From Bacteroidota bacterium (lineage in GTDB: Bacteria; Bacteroidota; Rhodothermia; Balneolales; HLUCCA01): a DNA stretch of 8,589 nucleotides. The translations under genes and the position numbers were made by a program. A model generated the notes under the pieces. That model was given only the letters and a program-made list of their open reading frames with translations. It did no database searches and was not told the origin of the DNA. The stretch is taken from contig DLXM01000321.1 in the NCBI GenBank assembly GCA_003448835.1, positions 1 through 8,589 on the forward strand. Reading direction: 5' to 3'. Below are positions 1 through 6,060 of this stretch, one piece after another. How positions within the stretch are numbered: the stretch's first letter is position 1; every line of letters begins with the position of its first letter.

Positions 1-112
1 GTCTACAAAAATGTAGCAACTTCATAGTTTTAGTCTATTAACCATTCCGGATATAATCTAACCTATTATTACTGGTGCAAAAGGTGATTTATGGCACTAC
101 TACAAATAGTAT

Positions 113-682
113 TTATACCTTATTGATATTATTTATAGTAATTCTTCGTTTTTCTTTTAATGCTTTATAATGTGAAAGTGTTAATCCAGTAACCTTCTTA
201 AACTGCGCTGATAAGTGAGCAGAACTACTATAATTTAATTTGTGTGCAATTTCAGAAAAATTATCTTCACCAAAAAGAATAAGCTCTTTTATTCGTTCAA
301 TTTTTAATGCAATCAAATATTGTTCAATTGTAGTAGCTTCAACTTCAGAAAAAACATTTGCCAGATACGTATAATTATGATTCAATTCCTGACTCAAATG
401 TGCCGAAAATTTAACGTCTGCTAATTTCTCTGAATTGGCTACATAATCAATCATAACCTTTCTGATCTTCTCAATTAACACACCCTGTTTTTTTTCTAAC
501 AGTTCCATTCCTGCTGTTTGAATTTTGTTATTTAGTTTTAATTTCTCTTCATCAGAAACATCACCCCTGGTTTCAATTTCTCCTAATTCCACCTTAAAAT
601 GTTCTATGCCAATTTCATCTAAAGCCTCTCGAACATATATTTTACAGCTCTCACAAGCCATATTTTTAACGTAAATTTTCAT
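113..682 (-). CDS. AraC-family transcriptional regulator with N-terminal heavy-metal-associated-like domain
   Basis: This encodes a 189-residue DNA-binding protein. Residues 1-65 resemble a small HMA-type ferredoxin-like domain. They carry an intact MxCxxC metal-ligand pattern (MACESC, residues 8-13). Residues about 100-180 form the AraC-type double helix-turn-helix: a first helix pair near 103-125 (TYLANVFSE) and a second near 142-172 (FSEIAHKLNYSSSAHLSAQF), followed by a basic tail. This short architecture is frequent in Bacteroidota and related phyla and lacks the usual sugar-binding cupin of AraC. The frame stays open upstream to an ATG at 925, but I chose the ATG at 682 because the conserved domain begins exactly there and the extra 81 residues look non-coding and overlap the divergent channel gene. 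No strong Shine-Dalgarno precedes it. Metal or thiol sensing is plausible from the cysteines but unproven. The target is unknown; the divergent channel gene is the nearest candidate. Confidence 0.88.
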   Translation of the reverse strand: MKIYVKNMACESCKIYVREALDEIGIEHFKVELGEIETRGDVSDEEKLKLNNKIQTAGMELLEKKQGVLIEKIRKVMIDYVANSEKLADVKFSAHLSQELNHNYTYLANVFSEVEATTIEQYLIALKIERIKELILFGEDNFSEIAHKLNYSSSAHLSAQFKKVTGLTLSHYKALKEKRRITINNINKV

Positions 683-751
683 AGATTGATTTATTGATGG
701 ATTTTGCTCAATAGTCTGGATAAGCAGCAGGATAATTGAAGATATATAACG

Positions 752-803
752 TTCGCCGGTCGAAATTAGTTGTGATCTATCACGGATTGAAATCCGGTAA
801 AAT
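752..803. promoter_or_regulatory. Palindromic elements in the regulator/channel divergent spacer
   Basis: The 154-bp spacer between the two divergent starts holds a perfect 6+2+6 inverted repeat, CGGATT-GA-AATCCG, at 783-796. It also holds a near-palindrome, TTCGCCGGTCGAA, at 752-764 with one mismatched pair. CCGGT followed within three bases by AA occurs at 756 and again at 794. A possible channel promoter, TTGAAA (787-792) with TAAACT (809-814) at 16-bp spacing, overlaps the repeat, so a protein bound there could affect channel expression. The repeats are visible in the sequence; operator and promoter roles are inference, and the -10 match is only 4 of 6. Confidence 0.3.
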
Positions 804-827
804 CGACTTAAACTAATTAAGCAAGCA

Positions 828-834
828 AGAGAGG
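828..834 (+). promoter_or_regulatory. Shine-Dalgarno-like AGAGAGG for the channel gene
   Basis: This is the only purine-rich ribosome-binding-like stretch near the channel start. GAGG at 831-834 lies 2 nt before the ATG at 837 and 11 nt before the ATG at 846. The weaker GAG at 829-831 sits 5 nt before 837. It therefore supports initiation at 837 or 846 rather than at the in-frame ATGs at 888, 903 or 924, but cannot choose between the first two. Confidence 0.45.
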
Positions 835-836
835 AT

Positions 837-2306
837 ATGACATATATGAGCTTTAGAAAGAAAACCTCTGGTACAAATTCCAATTTAATGCCGGTTAGAA
901 CTATGCATTTTAAATCGCTCGTCATGCAAAAATTGTATCCAGGTTTGTTAATTACACTTCTACTGTTGATTTCGATGCCAATCAGTGGACTTTCACAGAT
1001 TCAAAACCAAACTGAAACTTCAGAACAGGATGAATCCACTGCACCAGAACGCGTTGTTGTCGCACCCGTAGCTGATGATTCACAAATTCAGGATCGGCTC
1101 ACACGGATTTTAATTGCTACAGAATGGTTCGAAAATCCAGAGGTCTTAGTTAACGATGTGGTGGTATTCATAAATGGATCAACAACTACCGCCGATTTTA
1201 AACGATGGGCAGGTGATCTGGCCAGAAATACACAGGATGTAACAGCAGTCGTTAATCGAATTGAGGTTCTGGAACCCGACATTTGGAATTATGAACCAGC
1301 ATATACCGGCGTTCAGGAATTATGGCGAAATATTATGAGTGCAACACCATTCCTGATTTTTGGGATTGTGGTATTAGTAATTTTTTGGGGAATATCAGTC
1401 TTAGTAGCTAAAGGTGCCCGCTCATATTTTGCCAAACGAGAAATGAACAACCTCTTGCAGGATATTGCTGCACGAGGAATTGCAATTGCGGTTTTTCTAA
1501 TTGGGATCTATATCGTTTTTCACGTCGCCGATTTAACCAATGTTGCTCTCACCATACTGGGAGGTACCGGACTACTGGGTATAGTTTTGGGAATCGCATT
1601 CCGGGATATCACAGAAAACTTCCTGGCCAGTATTTTTTTGAGCGTTCAAAATCCATTCCACGCAGGTGATCTGGTCGAGATAAATGAGAACAAAGGAATT
1701 GTCCAACGCCTCACTATTCGTGCTACATTACTTATGACCCTCGATGGAAACCACCTGCAAATTCCAAACTCAACAGTCTACAAGAGCAACATCCTCAATT
1801 TTACAAGTAATCCAAACCAGCGAAGTAGTTTTGTTGTTGGTATTGGATATAATTCCAGCGTAGCTACAGCTCAGGATATTGCTTCTAAGATTTTTAAAGA
1901 ACATCCGGCCGTCTTGAGTGATCCCGAACCCTGGATTTTAGTTGATGAATTGGCTTCCACAAAAATAAATTTGAAGTTTTACTTTTGGGTGGATGGAAGC
2001 AAGCATAATGCTCTTAAAGTAAAATCGTCGGTATTGAGACAGATCAAAACTGCATATTTAGCGGATGGGATTTCAATACCTGATGATCCTAAAACGTTGG
2101 TATATATGGAAGAAGATCCAGAGTTTTCTATATATGAAAATACTCCTGCAGAACGAAAATCCATTACTACACCCGTTGAAGAAGATTCAAAATTGATTAC
2201 AAAAGCAGAGGGTCAATTAGATAGTAATGTTGAAGAAATTATAGAACAAGCACGTATGTCAAGGTCTCCGGAAGAAGGTGTCAACCTTTTGAAACCGAAT
2301 AAATAG
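837..2306 (+). CDS. Small-conductance mechanosensitive (MscS-family) channel with N-terminal BON domain
   Basis: This is a probable inner-membrane channel that opens under membrane tension and releases solutes on osmotic downshock. The protein has 489 residues. A hydrophobic export signal lies at about 31-53 (core LLITLLLLISMPISG), followed by a polar acidic linker. Residues about 83-148 look like a BON domain (INGSTTTADFKRWAGDLAR, ending in VVNRIEVL), which would sit in the periplasm. Three membrane helices follow at about 170-192, 212-232 and 234-270, the last being the glycine-rich pore helix (LGGTGLLGIVLGIAFRD). The MscS beta domain begins at QNPFHAGDLVEI (271-282), includes the conserved LQIPNS (307-312), and the alpha/beta C-terminal domain runs to about residue 420. 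An acidic tail of about 65 residues follows. The start is uncertain: ATGs at 837, 846, 888, 903 and 924 are all in frame, and even 924 would keep the signal peptide. The MscS assignment is firm; gating stimulus and any ligand of the BON domain are unknown. Confidence 0.9.
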   Translation: MTYMSFRKKTSGTNSNLMPVRTMHFKSLVMQKLYPGLLITLLLLISMPISGLSQIQNQTETSEQDESTAPERVVVAPVADDSQIQDRLTRILIATEWFENPEVLVNDVVVFINGSTTTADFKRWAGDLARNTQDVTAVVNRIEVLEPDIWNYEPAYTGVQELWRNIMSATPFLIFGIVVLVIFWGISVLVAKGARSYFAKREMNNLLQDIAARGIAIAVFLIGIYIVFHVADLTNVALTILGGTGLLGIVLGIAFRDITENFLASIFLSVQNPFHAGDLVEINENKGIVQRLTIRATLLMTLDGNHLQIPNSTVYKSNILNFTSNPNQRSSFVVGIGYNSSVATAQDIASKIFKEHPAVLSDPEPWILVDELASTKINLKFYFWVDGSKHNALKVKSSVLRQIKTAYLADGISIPDDPKTLVYMEEDPEFSIYENTPAERKSITTPVEEDSKLITKAEGQLDSNVEEIIEQARMSRSPEEGVNLLKPNK

Positions 2307-2338
2307 ATGAAACAAAGGTGATTACAGCTAACCATCCA

Positions 2339-3520
2339 TTACTGTACTTTTTCTATCGCCTCATTTGCTTCTTCTTTATCGTCGGCATCGGGTTTGGGTT
2401 CATCGTTCGCCTCCGAGGCATTCGGATCGAAGTCTAGGACTACAAGTAACGGAAAGTGGTCTGATCCGATGTCCGGTAAACGGCGTAATTCAACAAGTAC
2501 AAAATGATTGGATGCGAAGACATGATCTAACGGATATCTCATTAATCTGCTTTTTGTACTATATGTGGTAAATAAACCTCGTCCCACTCGTGGATCGAGC
2601 AATCCACCGATCCGCTGAAAAAGATGCGTTGTATACGACCAGGCTACATCGTTGAAATCACCGGCAACAATGACCGGTTCGTCTCCATATTTCTCAATTT
2701 CTTTGGCTACCAGCATCAACTCGGCATCGCGATTATCAGAATCTTCCCGTTCACCTTCTTCGGTGTCATCTTCACCATTTCCATTAACGGCCATCTCGGT
2801 TGTATTGTCATCCGCACTTTCATCATCGTTTGATCGTTTAAGACCTGGTGGGCGTGGATGCATTCCGTAAAGGGTCACCAACGTTTCAGATCGAAGTCGA
2901 ACCTTTAACCGAAACGAAGGAATTTCCGGCTCGATCAAAAACCGAATCTCAGGATCTATCAGTTCGAGTCGGGAATAAAGTAACATTCCATATTGATTTT
3001 CCTGGGGTTGATGGAGAGTATATGGATATTCCTCATCCAAGCTCTTAAGCTGATTAAGCCACCATTCGTCGGGTTCGCTCAATAAAATTAAATCAGGGTC
3101 ATTGTCGCTTATTAGTTCAAGCAATGCTTCAACTTTTCGGTTTTCGGTAAGCACATTGTAAACAAGGAGCGATATGCGATTAGTATCATCTTCAGTCTGG
3201 CTATCTACCATTTCCCTGGGGTAAATTGCCGTGTATGGCGTAATTAAAATAAGCTGCCATACCAGTGAAAATCCGAGCAATGTAATAAGTGTGTATTCCC
3301 AGAGACGTAATCGTCCAAATAAACGTAATATCAAATAAGCTGCCAAAGTAAGTACGATGAGCACCGCGATCTGTATGCGCGGAAAATCAAAAATTCGAAT
3401 CCACCAGACATCAGTTCGAATAAGTGGAGCGGCAGTACCGTAAACCAATGCTATTGAAAGCATACCTATTGCGACGCGACATAAAATACGGAGTGCTTTC
3501 CTCTTGAGGATTATTTTCAT
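2339..3520 (-). CDS. Membrane-anchored endonuclease/exonuclease/phosphatase-family protein
   Basis: This is a 393-residue protein with three N-terminal membrane helices (about 13-33, 49-67 and 76-94) and a C-terminal EEP fold, the arrangement of YafD-like proteins. Family motifs appear in order: VYNVL with Asn122, LLSEPD with the metal-binding Glu149, GMHPRPP with His221, GDFND (287-291), LDHVF (331-335), and GSDHFPL (352-358) with the catalytic Asp-His pair. All core residues are present, so a metal-dependent phosphoester hydrolase is expected. The substrate cannot be read from the sequence: members of this fold cut DNA, RNA, phosphoinositides or sphingolipids. Topology predicts one face of the membrane for the whole catalytic domain, but which face is unclear. 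Two oddities are an acidic, asparagine-rich insertion at about 228-264, between the His221 motif and GDFND, and an acidic C-terminal tail (366-390). It converges on the channel gene with only 32 bp between stops. Confidence 0.85.
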   Translation of the reverse strand: MKIILKRKALRILCRVAIGMLSIALVYGTAAPLIRTDVWWIRIFDFPRIQIAVLIVLTLAAYLILRLFGRLRLWEYTLITLLGFSLVWQLILITPYTAIYPREMVDSQTEDDTNRISLLVYNVLTENRKVEALLELISDNDPDLILLSEPDEWWLNQLKSLDEEYPYTLHQPQENQYGMLLYSRLELIDPEIRFLIEPEIPSFRLKVRLRSETLVTLYGMHPRPPGLKRSNDDESADDNTTEMAVNGNGEDDTEEGEREDSDNRDAELMLVAKEIEKYGDEPVIVAGDFNDVAWSYTTHLFQRIGGLLDPRVGRGLFTTYSTKSRLMRYPLDHVFASNHFVLVELRRLPDIGSDHFPLLVVLDFDPNASEANDEPKPDADDKEEANEAIEKVQ

Positions 3521-3542
3521 GAATTTTTTTCTGGCCCTTTAG

Positions 3543-3569
3543 CCCATAATTAGAATAGAAAAGTATGGG
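3543..3569. repeat. Inverted repeat CCCATA-N15-TATGGG upstream of the EEP gene
   Basis: Perfect 6-bp arms (3543-3548 and 3564-3569) are separated by 15 bp. Allowing one G-T wobble extends the stem to 8 bp. It lies 22 bp upstream of the EEP start, so it could be an operator or a hairpin in that gene's leader. It is short and could also be chance. Confidence 0.25.
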
Positions 3570-3600
3570 TTGAATGAAGGCAAAGCATTACACAGTTATG

Positions 3601-3619
3601 GAATCATTTTAAATGATTC
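3601..3619. promoter_or_regulatory. Perfect 9+1+9 palindrome, candidate operator between EEP and GH3 genes
   Basis: GAATCATTT, a single T, then AAATGATTC form an exact palindrome. It lies 80 bp upstream of the EEP start and 108 bp upstream of the GH3 start, within the 207-bp divergent spacer. The size and symmetry fit a dimeric repressor or activator site, and it is not followed by a T-tract, so it is unlikely to be a terminator. A weak GH3 promoter candidate follows it: TTGATG (3656-3661) and TAAAAG (3678-3683), spaced 16 bp. The palindrome is directly visible; its function and the protein that binds it are unknown. Confidence 0.45.
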
Positions 3620-3727
3620 ACATATTGATAAGTGATGAAAAAAGAACGGTTATTATTGATGAAATAATTACAAAATGTAAAAGAGAGAAAAGGTGAATAT
3701 ATTATTCTAATTAGTAGATAATTATAA

Positions 3728-6013
3728 ATGACTAACACTCATAGTTCAATTCTTTCCATGAATTTCAAACCTTATATCGCCACAATTTTGACAAGTTGCT
3801 TTTTATTCATTTCATGCAATTCAGAACAAAAGCTAACTTCCAATGGTCCCAACGTCACCACAGTATCCGAGGCAAAATTGGACTCCTTATTAAAACTCAT
3901 GACACTTGATGAAAAGTTAAGCCTTATCCATGCCAGTTCTTCCTTTACATCGGGAGGAATTTCGCGATTAGGAATCCCAGAACTTGTTATGTCCGACGGA
4001 CCACATGGTGTGCGTCATGAGCATGGTCGAGGATGGGCCGCTTTAGAAGATGCCGACGATAAAGCCACTTACCTTCCTGTTGGGATTAGCCTTGCATCAA
4101 CCTGGAACAAAAAACTGGGTTACGAATATGGCGCAGTATTAGGTAATGAAGCTAAACAGAGGGGTAAAAACGTCCTGCTTGGACCCGGAATTAATATCAT
4201 ACGCAGTCCTTTAAACGGGCGAAATTTTGAATATCTCAGTGAAGATCCCTTTCTGGCCGGAGCGATGGCAGTAGGATACATACAAGGTTTACAGGATCAG
4301 GGAGTTGCCGCCACCCCAAAACATTTTGCCGCCAACAATCAGGAAACAGACCGTCACAACATAGATGTAATCATAAGCAAACGTGCATTGCACGAAATTT
4401 ACTTACCAGCTTTCAAGGCTGCAGTTCAGGATGGGGGCGCCTGGAGTATCATGGGTGCATACAATAAAATCAACGGTCAATATACCACCCATCACGAATA
4501 CCTCAATAATGTAGTTTTAAAAGGTGAATGGAAGTTTGATGGAGTCGTGATAAGCGACTGGGGTGCAGTAAAAAATACCCGCGAAGCATTGTTGAATGGA
4601 ACTGATATTGAAATGGGTACTGAATTACTTAGTGACTTCAGTAATCCTGATTATGATAATTTTTATCTGGCACGTCATGCAAAGCAACTCATTGAAAGTG
4701 GTGAAGTTGATGAAAGTATTGTGGATGACAAAGTGCGTCGCGTTTTACGTCTGATGGCCAGAACCACTGCAATGAGCAACCATGGACCCGGAAAAAGAAA
4801 TACTGCAGAACACCAAGAAATTGCACTGGAAGTTGCTCGCGAAGGTATCGTGCTTCTGAAAAATGATGGTTTGCTACCATTGGATAAAACAAAGATTAAA
4901 ACCCTGGCTGTTATTGGACACAATGCAACCAGACTTTTTGCGCAAAGAGGCGGTAGTTCACAAGTCAAACCCTTATACGAAATTACCCCACTTGAGGGGA
5001 TTAAGAATCTGGTAGGTGACGATGTTGAGGTATTGTATTCAGAAGGTTACGAACCATACTATGATGAGAGCCTTTTTATGGATGTGTCCGGCGAAGCAGC
5101 TTCTCAATCCCGAGAAAATAAACGAGACGTTGAAATGGCGCAATCATCTAATAAAAATCTTATGCAAGAAGCAATCGCCCTCGCAGAAAAAGCGGATGCC
5201 GTTATTTTTGTAGGTGGATGGATACACGGTCATGATGGTATGCCATGGGGACAAGGTACCTATGATGCCGAGGCACGCGATAAATTAAACCTCAAGCTGA
5301 TTTTTGGACAGGAAGAACTCATTCGCGAAATCAATAGAGTCAACAATCAGACCGCAATAGTTCTGATAGGTGGTAGTAATGTAGAAATGAACAATTGGTT
5401 ACCCGAATCAAGAGCTTACCTCCATGCATGGTATCCCGGCATGGAAGGGGGTACAGCTATTGCAGAAATTCTTTTTGGGGTAGTTAATCCCTCAGCTAAG
5501 TTACCAATGACGTTTGCGAATTCACATGAAGAATATCCATCACATTCCATTGGCGAATTTCCGGGCAATAAAACTGTTAAATATTCAGAAGATATCTACG
5601 TAGGCTACCGTTATTTTGATACCTATGAAAAACAGGTCACATTCCCCTTTGGATATGGACTTTCTTACACAACTTTTTCATTTACAGATCTAAAACTGAC
5701 CCAAAAAGACAACAAGGTTATGGTACAATGCACCGTTGCCAATACCGGTGATCGAGATGGCGCTGAAGTGGTACAAGTCTATATTCACCCAAAACAATCT
5801 ACCGTTGACAGGCCAGTCAAAGAGTTAAAAGGCTTCGGAAAAGTTAAACTTGCACCCGGCGATTCGACCATTGTGACCATAGAACTTGATGAATCCACAT
5901 TTAAATATTACCACCCCATTGAGCATAAATGGTTGACGGAACCGGGGCGTTATGAAGTCCAGGTGGGAAACTCATCGCGCGATATTAAACTCAAGGCAGA
6001 AATTGCATTGTAA
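3728..6013 (+). CDS. Glycoside hydrolase family 3 beta-glucosidase-type lipoprotein
   Basis: This is an exported enzyme that removes terminal beta-linked glucose, or a related sugar, from oligosaccharides or glycosides with retention of configuration. The product has 761 residues. A signal peptide ends at FLFIS/Cys30, a relaxed lipobox, so it is probably lipid-anchored. The N-terminal GH3 barrel (about 50-345) contains SDGPHGVR with substrate-binding Asp90, the KHF motif (198-200), and VISDWGA with the nucleophile Asp277. The second domain (about 370-595) contains GQG-TYDAEARDKLNL, where Glu515 aligns with the usual acid/base glutamate, and WYPGMEGGTAIAEILFG. The C-terminal fibronectin-III-like domain spans about 665-755. 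Length and order match BglX-type bacterial enzymes. The ATG at 3758 is an equally good start: it gives a compact 19-residue signal before the lipid-modified cysteine, and neither start has a close Shine-Dalgarno. No transporter or SusC/SusD pair is adjacent. Exact sugar specificity (glucoside, xyloside or other) cannot be fixed. Confidence 0.93.
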   Translation: MTNTHSSILSMNFKPYIATILTSCFLFISCNSEQKLTSNGPNVTTVSEAKLDSLLKLMTLDEKLSLIHASSSFTSGGISRLGIPELVMSDGPHGVRHEHGRGWAALEDADDKATYLPVGISLASTWNKKLGYEYGAVLGNEAKQRGKNVLLGPGINIIRSPLNGRNFEYLSEDPFLAGAMAVGYIQGLQDQGVAATPKHFAANNQETDRHNIDVIISKRALHEIYLPAFKAAVQDGGAWSIMGAYNKINGQYTTHHEYLNNVVLKGEWKFDGVVISDWGAVKNTREALLNGTDIEMGTELLSDFSNPDYDNFYLARHAKQLIESGEVDESIVDDKVRRVLRLMARTTAMSNHGPGKRNTAEHQEIALEVAREGIVLLKNDGLLPLDKTKIKTLAVIGHNATRLFAQRGGSSQVKPLYEITPLEGIKNLVGDDVEVLYSEGYEPYYDESLFMDVSGEAASQSRENKRDVEMAQSSNKNLMQEAIALAEKADAVIFVGGWIHGHDGMPWGQGTYDAEARDKLNLKLIFGQEELIREINRVNNQTAIVLIGGSNVEMNNWLPESRAYLHAWYPGMEGGTAIAEILFGVVNPSAKLPMTFANSHEEYPSHSIGEFPGNKTVKYSEDIYVGYRYFDTYEKQVTFPFGYGLSYTTFSFTDLKLTQKDNKVMVQCTVANTGDRDGAEVVQVYIHPKQSTVDRPVKELKGFGKVKLAPGDSTIVTIELDESTFKYYHPIEHKWLTEPGRYEVQVGNSSRDIKLKAEIAL

Positions 6014-6019
6014 GATATT

Positions 6020-6060
6020 CTTAAAAAAATACAACATTTCAGTACACAAATAGATGAAAT
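6020..6060 (-). terminator. Possible terminator downstream of the polyketide synthase gene
   Basis: Read on the minus strand, directly after the TGA stop, ATTTCA and TGAAAT (6055-6060 and 6036-6041) can pair as a 6-bp stem with a 13-nt loop. Four bases later there is a T-rich run, TATTTTTTT. The stem is AT-rich and weak, so this is a tentative call. The same 47-bp gap must also end GH3 transcription coming the other way, and I see no better hairpin for that strand. Confidence 0.3.

Noticed and set aside
1..112. Short inverted repeats (CTACA-AAAA-TGTAG at 3-16; TACTA-CAAA-TAGTA at 98-111) as a terminator or RNA gene
   Set aside because: Stems are only 5 bp and AT-rich, with no T-run in the right place for the regulator gene; nothing else gene-like is visible in this stretch.
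683..925. Extension of the AraC-type regulator to an upstream ATG at 925 on the minus strand
   Set aside because: The extra 81 residues resemble no domain, overlap the start of the divergent channel gene and contain the spacer palindromes; the conserved HMA-like domain starts exactly at the ATG at 682.
2273..2290. Hairpin AAGGT-GTCA-ACCTT as a terminator for the channel gene
   Set aside because: It lies inside the last codons of the gene, the stem is 5 bp (7 with a wobble), and no T-tract of useful length follows.
113..2306. A metal-resistance operon based on the HMA-like regulator
   Set aside because: The only adjacent gene is an MscS channel on the opposite strand; no metal transporter, chaperone or oxidase is present.
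4675..4968. 97-codon open frame antisense to the GH3 gene
   Set aside because: It is opposite well-conserved GH3 coding sequence, has no recognisable domain and no ribosome-binding site; a by-product of GH3 codon composition.
3728..6013. A polysaccharide utilisation locus around the GH3 gene
   Set aside because: There is no SusC/SusD pair, transporter, second carbohydrate enzyme or sugar regulator in the window; both neighbours are unrelated and on the opposite strand.
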